Positions 14,749-22,112 of a stretch of DNA of 32,958 bases are shown here, piece after piece. The stretch comes from Azonexus sp. (GTDB lineage: Bacteria > Pseudomonadota > Gammaproteobacteria > Burkholderiales > Rhodocyclaceae): NCBI GenBank assembly GCA_030824535.1, contig JAVBXO010000396.1, positions 1 through 32,958 of the forward strand, in the 5' to 3' direction. Below the pieces are notes generated by a model, which saw nothing but the letters and a program-made list of their open reading frames with translations, was not told where the DNA came from and ran no database searches. The position numbers and the translations under genes were made by a program. Numbering within the stretch: the first letter of the stretch is position 1; each line of letters begins with the position of its first letter.

Positions 14749-17250
14749 CTAAAGCAGTCGTCGTACCTCACCCAACATGCCGTCGACCTCGATTTCCTCA
14801 CCATCCTGCAGGCAATCAAGTATGCCCGGCAAATTGACCACGGCCGGCAGGGCAAACTCGCGGGCGACGATGGCGCCGTGCGACAGATAGCCGCCGGTTT
14901 CGACGACCAGACCGCCAGCCTTGAGAAACAGCGGCGTCCAGCCGGGATCGGTGGAGGGCGCGACGAGGATTTCGCCGGGCAGCAAGGCCAGGCCTTCGGC
15001 CGGATGACGCAGGCGGCGAACCTTGCCACGGGCAATGCCGGTGCCGGTGGCAACCCCGCGAAAGCACCGACCATCGGCTGGTTTTGCGGCATTTTCGAGC
15101 GTTGACCGCAGAACGGGAGCCCCCGTCGGCGAAAGCGTCAGCCATTCGCGTGGCGTGCAGGCCTGCCAACGGACGAACAGCGCCGCGCGCTCCGCCACCC
15201 GCGCCCGCAAGCCGGCCAAGGGCAAATGCCCCGCCGCGTAACGTTCGACTTCGCCGGGCAGCAAGTGAAAGATGTCGTCCGCTTGATCCAGCGCCCCCTC
15301 ACCCACCAGGCGCTCGCCGATCAGCAGCCACAAGCGCCGGCCGCTGGATAGCAGCGAAATGATCGCGCTACGCGCCGCCTCGCGCCGATTGCTGTCGCGA
15401 TTGGCCGCCTTGACCTGGGCGCGCAGCAGCGGCCGATACCAGAACGGCAGCTCCCGGCGGATGCGTGCCCAGGCAGCCGCCGCCGCTTGTCGCTGGCGCT
15501 CGCGCATGACTGCGGCGTCCACCTCGGCCAGCGCCGGCAATTGTTCGAGCAGACGTTCCGGCTGCTCATGCCAGCGCGGGCTGCGCACATAGGTTTCGTA
15601 ATGGCCGCGATGGCCATAAAGATCAAGAAAAGCCGCGAACGCCCGAGCAAATTGCGGGTGATTTTGCGGTCCACCGCATTTTTCGGCCGATTTTGCCAAC
15701 TGCGCCAGCTCGATCAAGGCATAGCCTTGCTGCGCCGTCACGCTCGGCTCGCCGCCGGCCAGCAGCGCCGCGCCGATAGCCGCGCTTTCGCCGGGAAAAA
15801 CGCGCTCCAGCGTATCGAGCAACAAACTCAAACTGCCGCCCCCGGAACCCTGCAGGAAGAACATCCCGACAAATTCGCGCACCGGCCGAAACAGGCGCTG
15901 CAACAACGCGGTGATTTCTGCGTTGTCCTGCGGCAAGGGCACCGTGCGCAGTTCGCGGGCCAGCGCCAGCGCCTGTTCGACCTCGGCATCACCGCGCCGG
16001 CCCATCGCCGTCGCATGGCGCAAGTAACGCAGCGTGCGCCCGAGACGGGCCAGGCGTTCGCGCCAATTTGGCGGCGTCACGGCGATTACCGGCTGGTGGC
16101 CGCCCATCAGCGCATTGAAACGCTCAGGCAACAAACCGATGCCATCCCAGGCTTCCCACTGCATGATCGACGCTTCGAGATACAACCGGCCGTCGAACAA
16201 GCCGGCGCGCTGCACACCGGGCAACAGCCGATAGCCGGCCAGTTGCCAGCCCTGGCGCAGCAGATCGTTGCAGCCACGGCGCGAGAAATTCCAGTCCATC
16301 GACTGCAAGGGCTCGGGCATGATTTCGCAAGTATTGCCACGCGTCCAGATCGCCGGCTGCTGGCGCAGGGCGTCGTAGGTGTAATGCGGCCGCCGTGTCA
16401 CCGGCCGCGCCTGCGTCAGCCAGAACTGCCCGCCATCCCAAACCCATTCGAGATCGTAAAAAGGCGCGACGAAATCGCAGGCAACAGCCGCATCGCGCAA
16501 CAAGGCCGCCAGGCTTTCTGCCTGTCGGCGGTCAAAAACCAGTCGCTGTGCGTCGGCCGAAGCCACCGGCTGCAACTGCGTGCCACCGCCCGCCGCTGCC
16601 ACCCGCATCATCGCCTTGCTGCCGATTTTGCTTTCATTCAGCCGCCAGGTATCGCTCGTGTCCTCGGCAAACACATATTCGTCACCCGACGCTTCGCCCC
16701 CGACCAAGGCCTCGCCCAAACCCCAATGGGCATGCACGACAATCCGGTCGTCGCGGCCACTGACAGGATCGCAGGTGAAAGCAATACCCGAGGCGAGCGC
16801 CGGCAGCAGCGGCATGACCACCACCGCCATCGCCGGCTCGCCTTTGACGCCCAGGCGCTCACGGTAAGCCTCCGCTGTCGGCGTATCGAGTGAGGCCCAA
16901 ATTTCAGCCACTGCTGCGGTCAGCGCTTCCAGACCGGCAATATTCAGACAGGAGCGATAAATGCCGGCAAACGACGCCGCCGCACCATCCTCGCCGACCG
17001 CCGAGGAACGCACGGCCAGCGGCAAATTCAGCCAGCCGCGCGCCGCCAGCTCGGCCTGCAACAGCGCTTGCAGATCGCCCGGCACACCGTCCCGCCGCTG
17101 CCGACTCCAGATGGCCGGAATCACGAAGAACTCCGGCACCGGCAAGCCGTAGCGGTGCAGCAGACCCAACTGTTTTCCTTTGCCACCGACATCGGCCAGC
17201 CCGGCATCGGCAGCCGTGACAGCGGAGATCAAAGCCGTGAGCGCACTCAT
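14749..17250 (-). CDS. PEP-synthase-like dikinase with rifampicin phosphotransferase architecture
   Basis: 833 residues. An N-terminal ATP-grasp PEP/pyruvate-binding domain (about 1-285) shows VGGKGKQLGLL, AVRSSAVGEDG (79-89), CDPVSG (160-165), GLGEALVGG (177-185) and LTQARPVT. A middle domain (about 300-730) begins TRGNTCEIMPEPLQ. A C-terminal phosphohistidine swivel domain ends with TGGYLSHGAI, His791 being the expected phosphohistidine. PEP synthase proper carries that domain before a C-terminal TIM barrel; here the protein ends 42 residues after the His and has no barrel, as in rifampicin phosphotransferases, which convert ATP + rifamycin to AMP + phosphorylated drug + Pi. The substrate is not shown by the sequence, and RPH-like homologues of unknown function exist. 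The start ATG overlaps the tetR stop (ATGA), so it is coupled to the TetR regulator. Confidence 0.85.
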   Translation of the reverse strand: MSALTALISAVTAADAGLADVGGKGKQLGLLHRYGLPVPEFFVIPAIWSRQRRDGVPGDLQALLQAELAARGWLNLPLAVRSSAVGEDGAAASFAGIYRSCLNIAGLEALTAAVAEIWASLDTPTAEAYRERLGVKGEPAMAVVVMPLLPALASGIAFTCDPVSGRDDRIVVHAHWGLGEALVGGEASGDEYVFAEDTSDTWRLNESKIGSKAMMRVAAAGGGTQLQPVASADAQRLVFDRRQAESLAALLRDAAVACDFVAPFYDLEWVWDGGQFWLTQARPVTRRPHYTYDALRQQPAIWTRGNTCEIMPEPLQSMDWNFSRRGCNDLLRQGWQLAGYRLLPGVQRAGLFDGRLYLEASIMQWEAWDGIGLLPERFNALMGGHQPVIAVTPPNWRERLARLGRTLRYLRHATAMGRRGDAEVEQALALARELRTVPLPQDNAEITALLQRLFRPVREFVGMFFLQGSGGGSLSLLLDTLERVFPGESAAIGAALLAGGEPSVTAQQGYALIELAQLAKSAEKCGGPQNHPQFARAFAAFLDLYGHRGHYETYVRSPRWHEQPERLLEQLPALAEVDAAVMRERQRQAAAAAWARIRRELPFWYRPLLRAQVKAANRDSNRREAARSAIISLLSSGRRLWLLIGERLVGEGALDQADDIFHLLPGEVERYAAGHLPLAGLRARVAERAALFVRWQACTPREWLTLSPTGAPVLRSTLENAAKPADGRCFRGVATGTGIARGKVRRLRHPAEGLALLPGEILVAPSTDPGWTPLFLKAGGLVVETGGYLSHGAIVAREFALPAVVNLPGILDCLQDGEEIEVDGMLGEVRRLL

Positions 17251-17873
17251 GACCGCGCCCCCATGCCCTGGCAAACCAGATCCAGCATGCACGCCAACTC
17301 CCCGGACAGCGACAGCCCGTCTTCGCTGAGCCAGCGCAGCAAGGTCGCCAGATGGACAAACTGGACATGCATCGCCAGCAAAGGCGCGGCAATATCGCTG
17401 CGCAAATCGCCGCTGGCCTGGCCCTGGGCAATCAGCTCGCAAAAAATCCGGTCCATACCACTGCGCTCACGCCCTTCGTCCGGGCGGCGCAGGTCGCCCA
17501 TACGAAAACGCACGTAAGGCAGCAGATAAGCCCGGCGGCTTTCGCACCATGCCGCCTGCAACTCAAGAAAGCGCGCCAGCCGCGCCCGTCCCGGTGCCGC
17601 CCGCGCCAGTTCCGGCTGAATCGCCGGCCAGGCCGCGCGCAGCTCACGGTGGAAAATATGCCGCAGCAAGGCTTCCTTGACCGGAAAGTGGCGGTAAAGC
17701 GTGACCTTGGAAACATCGCCCGCCTCGGCAATGCGCTCCATCGTCACTGCGTCGAAACCCTCGGCCTCGAACAAGGCCCAGGCGGTATCGGCCAGATGAT
17801 CCAGCTGCTGCAGCCGCTTGCGTTCGCGCCGACCGGCATCCTGATCGGGAAGTGCTTGAGGAGAGTTGGCCAT
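17247..17873 (-). CDS. TetR/AcrR-family transcriptional regulator
   Basis: 208 residues. The N-terminal helix-turn-helix (about 20-65) reads TAWALFEAEGFDAVTMERIAEAGDVSKVTLYRHFPVKEALL in substance: helix, turn and the VTLYRHF recognition pattern of TetR proteins. The C-terminal helical ligand domain is not assignable to a known ligand. The ATG at 17873 is preferred over an upstream TTG because GGAG precedes it at usual distance. The gene is followed without a gap by the dikinase, whose ATG overlaps its stop. Two palindromes overlapping its promoter suggest autorepression, with an inducer that may be the dikinase substrate. Confidence 0.93.
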   Translation of the reverse strand: MANSPQALPDQDAGRRERKRLQQLDHLADTAWALFEAEGFDAVTMERIAEAGDVSKVTLYRHFPVKEALLRHIFHRELRAAWPAIQPELARAAPGRARLARFLELQAAWCESRRAYLLPYVRFRMGDLRRPDEGRERSGMDRIFCELIAQGQASGDLRSDIAAPLLAMHVQFVHLATLLRWLSEDGLSLSGELACMLDLVCQGMGARS

Positions 17874-17891
17874 GAGCGGCTCCAAACAAGG

Positions 17892-17920
17892 TAACGACGT
17901 TAATTATTGAACGTCGTTCA
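17892..17920. promoter_or_regulatory. Twin palindromic operator for the TetR regulator
   Basis: Two adjacent dyads, TAACGACGTTA (17892-17902) and TGAACGTCGTTCA (17908-17920), share the core AACG-W-CGTT, with centres 17 bp apart. The second fills the promoter spacer and the first starts at the -10 downstream edge. Such paired dyads are typical of TetR-family operators; which protein binds is inferred from position. Confidence 0.8.
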
Positions 17921-17931
17921 CTATTTTTCAA
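17903..17931 (-). promoter_or_regulatory. Sigma-70 promoter of tetR-dikinase
   Basis: On the minus strand, -35 TTGAAA (17931-17926), a 17-base spacer, and -10 AATAAT (17908-17903). The operator dyads cover the spacer and the start region, so binding should block RNA polymerase. Confidence 0.75.
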
Positions 17932-17945
17932 GCATCCAGGCGTAT

Positions 17946-17975
17946 CTGACCACGGCCGGCAAAAGCAAGTAAAAT
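17946..17975 (+). promoter_or_regulatory. Possible promoter of glyQ
   Basis: CTGACC (17946-17951), an 18-base spacer and TAAAAT (17970-17975), 31 bases before the glyQ ATG. The -10 is good and the -35 moderate. It is divergent from the tetR promoter. Confidence 0.4.
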
Positions 17976-18006
17976 CGAAGGCTTTCTGCCTTTCCGAGTG
18001 CGTCCC

Positions 18007-18963
18007 ATGACCACCAGCAACGCTATTACCAAGAAGCCCACGTTCCAGGAAATCATCCTGCGCCTGCAGCAATACTGGAGCGACAAGGGTTGCGCCCTGC
18101 TTCAGCCCTACGACATGGAAGTCGGTGCCGGCACCAGCCACACCGCCACCTTCCTCCGCGCCATCGGCCCCGAGCCATGGAAAGCCGCCTACGTGCAGCC
18201 TTCGCGCCGTCCCAAGGATGGCCGTTATGGCGAAAACCCGAACCGCATGCAGCACTACTACCAGTATCAGGTGGTGTTGAAGCCGGCCCCTGACAACATC
18301 CTCGAGCTCTACCTCGGCTCGCTCGAAGCCCTCGGTTTTGATCTCAAGAAAAACGACGTGCGTTTCGTCGAAGACGACTGGGAAAACCCGACCCTGGGTG
18401 CCTGGGGTCTGGGCTGGGAAGTCTGGATGAACGGCATGGAAGTCACGCAGTTCACCTACTTCCAGCAAGTCGGCGGCATCGACTGCAAGCCGATCACCGG
18501 CGAAATCACCTACGGTCTGGAACGCCTGGCGATGTACCTGCAAGGCGTCGAAAACGTCTATGACCTGACCTGGACGGAAGGGCTGACCTACGGCGACGTG
18601 TATCACCAGAACGAAGTCGAGCAATCGACCTACAACTTCGAACATTCCGACGCTGACTTCCTGTTCACCGCCTTCGGTGCGCACGAAAAGCAGGCGCAGC
18701 ACCTGATGGGCGCACAACTGGCGCTGCCGGCCTACGAGCAAGTGCTCAAGGCCGCGCACACCTTCAACCTGCTCGATGCGCGTGGCGCGATTTCCGTCAC
18801 CGAGCGCGCTGCTTACATTGGCCGCATCCGCAACCTCGCCCGCGCCGTCGCCCAAGCCTACCTCGACTCCCGCGCCCGCCTCGGCTTCCCGATGGCCCCG
18901 CGTGAATGGGCTGCCGAAGTGCTGGCCAAGCTCGAAGAACAGAACGCCAAGAAAGCGGCCTGA
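18007..18963 (+). CDS. glyQ: Glycine--tRNA ligase alpha subunit
   Basis: Catalytic subunit of the bacterial alpha2beta2 glycyl-tRNA synthetase. 318 residues with nearly invariant family segments: [56 protein letters not shown] and [11 protein letters not shown]. The ATG at 18007 gives the expected N-terminus; the GTG three codons earlier is an alternative. In most betaproteobacteria glyS follows directly. Here a two-gene cassette (18978-22078) separates them, starting 14 bases after the glyQ stop. Confidence 0.98.
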   Translation: MTTSNAITKKPTFQEIILRLQQYWSDKGCALLQPYDMEVGAGTSHTATFLRAIGPEPWKAAYVQPSRRPKDGRYGENPNRMQHYYQYQVVLKPAPDNILELYLGSLEALGFDLKKNDVRFVEDDWENPTLGAWGLGWEVWMNGMEVTQFTYFQQVGGIDCKPITGEITYGLERLAMYLQGVENVYDLTWTEGLTYGDVYHQNEVEQSTYNFEHSDADFLFTAFGAHEKQAQHLMGAQLALPAYEQVLKAAHTFNLLDARGAISVTERAAYIGRIRNLARAVAQAYLDSRARLGFPMAPREWAAEVLAKLEEQNAKKAA

Positions 18964-18977
18964 GCGAGGAACAAGCC

Positions 18978-20318
18978 ATGCTGACCGCCAAAGATCTCAG
19001 GGACTTCCAGAAAGTTCTGCGCCAGAGTGACCACCCGCTGAATGTTGGTGACGCTTTTCACGTCCCGAACCTGCACGGCGACAAGCAGTACGACATGATT
19101 GAGCGCCTTTTCCGGGAGATCGAAAGTTGCGACGGCAGCGGCTTGTATTACTTCACCGGCCAGCGCGGCACCGGCAAAAGTACCGAATTGCGACGGCTGG
19201 AAACCCGGCTAAACGGAGAAGGCTATCGCTGTATTCGTTTCGATGCACTGCACTATCTCAACGACACGCAGCCAATTGATGCACACCTGCTGATGTTGAT
19301 GGTTGCGGCAGGTGTCGACGATTGGCTCACCGAAAAATATCCAGAAAAAGACGGGGGCGCCGAAAGCCTTCTTAGCCGCTTTCAAGATTGGCTAAAAACC
19401 AAGGTCGAACTCGAAAAGGTTGATGTCAGCTTGGGTGCTGGCCCCGGCCTGCCCAGCACACGCTTGCAATTCAATCTCAAACCACAGCAGGAAACCCTGA
19501 GCAGCAAGATTCGTGGCATGAGCGACCGCCGTGAATTTCACGAAAGCATCATCAAATTCATCGCCGAAATGTGCCAGTGGCTTCAGAAGCGTGAGCAGCG
19601 GCGCATCGTCATCGTTGTCGATTCGCTGGAAAATCTACGTGGTAACCCGCTCGCCGAGCAGGATCAAGAGCGCATATTCGGCAGCGTACTCGATGTCTTT
19701 GCCGATCACCTGGCCTTGATTCGCGTACCGGACGTGCACATGGTGTATTCGGTTCCACCCTACCTCTGCTTCCTGGCCAACATCACACCACAGGTGTCAT
19801 GGACGCCGCTGGCCTCAGTACGCGTCTGTGAAAAGCCGGAAATCGCCCGACGTAAGCCGCGTGAAATCGGCCTGGCGGTGATGCGCGACCTACTCGAACG
19901 CCGACTGCCGCGCTGGCGGGAAGTCCTCAGCCAGGAGGCGCTCGACCGTCTCTCCCTGCTTTCCGGTGGCGACCTACGCCAATTCATCATCCGCATCCTG
20001 ACGGATGTGTTCTACCAGGCGCAATTTGCACTGGAACGCCTGCCCCTGGCCAAGGACGATAGCATCATCGATGAGGTAGCCGCCGCCTGTAGCAGAGAAA
20101 TGGAACGCCTCACCGTGCGCAGCGAATGGCCTTTGCTCAAAACCATTGCCAACGAAAACAACATCGTTGCCGAGAACCGCAGTCAGATAAAAATATTGGC
20201 GCACCTACTCGACACCAAGGTCATTCTCAATTACCGCAACGGTGGCGAATGGTATGACCTGCATCCAACCCTGTGGGCCACCCTTGACGCCTACACTAGC
20301 CCTGCTCAGTCCACCTGA
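18978..20318 (+). CDS. P-loop ATPase (AAA/STAND-like) of unassigned family, inserted between glyQ and glyS
   Basis: 446 residues. Walker A is GQRGTGKS (61-68), preceded by a strand LYYFT; Walker B is RIVIVVDSLENL with Asp215. After the ATPase core come helical segments and a C-terminal piece (about 380-440, ending NGGEWYDLHPTLWATL) that looks like a winged helix, a layout common in STAND/ORC-type NTPases. No signal peptide or membrane helix. The ATG at 18978 is chosen because AGGA lies seven bases upstream; 72 bases of open frame before it overlap glyQ. The TPR protein gene follows after 5 bases, so the pair is surely cotranscribed. No specific function is recognised. A conflict or signalling role is only inferred from the ATPase-TPR pairing. 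Confidence 0.85.
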   Translation: MLTAKDLRDFQKVLRQSDHPLNVGDAFHVPNLHGDKQYDMIERLFREIESCDGSGLYYFTGQRGTGKSTELRRLETRLNGEGYRCIRFDALHYLNDTQPIDAHLLMLMVAAGVDDWLTEKYPEKDGGAESLLSRFQDWLKTKVELEKVDVSLGAGPGLPSTRLQFNLKPQQETLSSKIRGMSDRREFHESIIKFIAEMCQWLQKREQRRIVIVVDSLENLRGNPLAEQDQERIFGSVLDVFADHLALIRVPDVHMVYSVPPYLCFLANITPQVSWTPLASVRVCEKPEIARRKPREIGLAVMRDLLERRLPRWREVLSQEALDRLSLLSGGDLRQFIIRILTDVFYQAQFALERLPLAKDDSIIDEVAAACSREMERLTVRSEWPLLKTIANENNIVAENRSQIKILAHLLDTKVILNYRNGGEWYDLHPTLWATLDAYTSPAQST

Positions 20319-20323
20319 CGGAT

Positions 20324-22078
20324 ATGCCCGAACTGCGGTTTGAACTTGATGCCTCGCTGAGCAGTGATTTTGAAAATCACTGGCAGCGGCTGCGCATCTT
20401 GCTTGAAGAGCCACAGCTATTTGCCATCCAGTTCGTTTTCAGCAGCAATTACGAATTACACAGCGCGCTGCTGCGCCGTCTGCAGCAGACGGCACTCAGT
20501 CTTGCGGTGGACTGCCTGGAATTGCCTAAAACCAGCAGTGCGGAACTGAGCGATACCGGCACTTCGACCGCGCCAAGCACCGCGCACCAACTCGCCGAAG
20601 CCATCACCCGCCATTGCCTGGCGCGCATCTTCCCAGCGGCACCACCGCACACCCGCCTGCTGCTGCTCGACCTGCATCAGGCCCTGCCCGTGGCCCTCGC
20701 TGCGCTGCTCGCCGAGCCTGTTGATGGCGAGCGGCCAGCCATCCTGCATCAAGCACTGGCCGATAGTCGTGCCCTGCTGCTCAGTCGCCTCAACGAGCGC
20801 CGCGCCCAATTGTCTGCATTTGGCCCGCTGCTCATTTTATTGCCCGAAGACTGGACAAAACCCGCTGCCGAATACGCACCGGATTTGTGGACGCAGCGCC
20901 TCAGTTCGCTCTACCTGCCTCCACCCATTCCCTGCGCAGAAGGCAGCCCAAGCAGCGAGCCTGCACAAGGCGTGCTCCCCCCTGAAGAAGCCCCGCGCGC
21001 CGCCGAACGCAACATCCTCGCCCGCTGGCAGGAGGCGCTACGCAGCGGGCAAACCCAGCGCCTGCCGGTAAGCGACGGCTGGATTGCCGCTGAAACCAGT
21101 GCCAAACTGGGCAACGGCCAGGAAGCCGAAGACCTCGCCGCACTGTGCCTGCGCCTGGCCTACGAACGCGGCAGCCTACGCGAGCAGATGGGCAGTCAAA
21201 ATATTCTCGGCGACATGCGCCTGCGCCGCGGTCGCATTGAACAGGCGCGCGAAGCCTATACGGTTGCCCTGAGCATCGCCCAGGAATTGGTCAGCAAGGA
21301 GCCGGACAACACCGAGCGGCAGCGCGACCTGTCGGTCAGTTACGACAAGGTGGCCGACATCCTGCGCCGCAGCGACCCCGCTAGCGCCCTAGCAAACTAC
21401 CAAGCCAGCCTGAATATTCGCCAAGACCTGGCCCGCCAGGAACCTGACAACACCCAGTGGCAGCGTAACCTGTCGGTCAGTTACGAAAAGGTGGCCGACA
21501 TCCTGCGCCGCAGCGACCCTGCCGCCGCCCTCGATAGCTGTCAGGCCAGCCTCAAAATCAGCCAAGACCTCGCCCAGCGTGAGCCGGACAACACCGAGTG
21601 GCAGCGCGACCTGTCGGTCAGTTACGAGAAGGTGGCCGACATCCTGCGACCCAGCGACCCTGCCGCCGCCTTCGCCAATTACGAAGCCAGCCTCAAAATC
21701 CGCCAAGACCTCGCCCGGCGCGAGCCGGACAATACCGAGTGGCAGCGCGACCTGTCGGTCAGTTACCACAAGGTAGCCGACATCCTGCGCCGCAGCGACC
21801 CCACCGCCGCCCTCGACAACTATCAGGCCAGCCTGAGCATTTGCCTTAACCTGGCGCAGCGCGAACCAGACAACCTCGAATTGCAAACTGACCAGATCAT
21901 CAGCCACGTCAAAATTGCAACACTGCATCCAACCGTACCCACCACCGAAGCCCGCGCCCATTTGCAGGCTGCCTTGCAGCTTGCCCGCCAGCTAGAGCGC
22001 GCCCAATTACTGACCCATGACCAGGCCGTGTGGCCTGATGATATCCAACGGCGGCTCGACGCCTTGCCGTCGGCCTGA
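20324..22078 (+). CDS. TPR-repeat protein with degenerate P-loop-like N-terminal domain, partner of the upstream ATPase
   Basis: 584 residues. Residues 1-200 alternate strands and helices as in a P-loop fold: a strand-loop-helix at 32-54 (FAIQFVFSSNYELHSALLRR) lacking GKT/S, a Walker-B-like LLLLDLHQ (112-118), then LNERRAQL and APDLWTQR. A Pro-rich linker (about 199-225) leads to helical repeats. One TPR-like unit occurs at about 285-325, then four 47-residue units (326-513) of the form EPDNxxWQRDLSVSYxKVADILRRSDPxxAL, then a decayed fifth. TPRs mediate protein binding, so an adaptor or sensor for the ATPase is plausible, but nothing enzymatic is seen. The gene starts 5 bases after the ATPase and ends 34 bases before glyS. 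Confidence 0.85.
   Translation: MPELRFELDASLSSDFENHWQRLRILLEEPQLFAIQFVFSSNYELHSALLRRLQQTALSLAVDCLELPKTSSAELSDTGTSTAPSTAHQLAEAITRHCLARIFPAAPPHTRLLLLDLHQALPVALAALLAEPVDGERPAILHQALADSRALLLSRLNERRAQLSAFGPLLILLPEDWTKPAAEYAPDLWTQRLSSLYLPPPIPCAEGSPSSEPAQGVLPPEEAPRAAERNILARWQEALRSGQTQRLPVSDGWIAAETSAKLGNGQEAEDLAALCLRLAYERGSLREQMGSQNILGDMRLRRGRIEQAREAYTVALSIAQELVSKEPDNTERQRDLSVSYDKVADILRRSDPASALANYQASLNIRQDLARQEPDNTQWQRNLSVSYEKVADILRRSDPAAALDSCQASLKISQDLAQREPDNTEWQRDLSVSYEKVADILRPSDPAAAFANYEASLKIRQDLARREPDNTEWQRDLSVSYHKVADILRRSDPTAALDNYQASLSICLNLAQREPDNLELQTDQIISHVKIATLHPTVPTTEARAHLQAALQLARQLERAQLLTHDQAVWPDDIQRRLDALPSA
21299..21862 (+). repeat. Four tandem 141-bp units encoding long TPRs
   Basis: Units begin at 21299, 21440, 21581 and 21722, exactly 141 bp (47 codons) apart, with a decayed fifth from 21863. 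DNA identity between units is high, including long runs such as the part encoding DLSVSY. This points to recent expansion or gene conversion. Confidence 0.95.
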
Positions 22079-22112
22079 ACCTTGACCAGAATTACACGCT
22101 TTAGAGAATCGC

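Noticed and set aside
14691-15092. 134-residue N-terminal extension of MsrA
   Set aside because: It is out-of-frame dikinase sequence. The ATG at 14690 gives the standard MsrA N-terminus.
15487-16893. 468-codon plus-strand open frame opposite the dikinase
   Set aside because: Shadow of the dikinase reading frame, low-complexity Arg/Gln-rich product with no family features.
14749-17250. Calling the dikinase PEP synthase (ppsA)
   Set aside because: The His domain is at the C-terminus and no PEP-binding TIM barrel follows, so the PEP synthase order is not met.
21299-21862. Possible CRISPR-like array from the regular repeats
   Set aside because: Units are 141 bp with no short repeat/unique spacer alternation, and they are fully coding as TPRs.
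22082-22110. TTGACC upstream of glyS as a private promoter
   Set aside because: The best -10 (GAGAAT) is poor and would place the start inside the glyS coding region.
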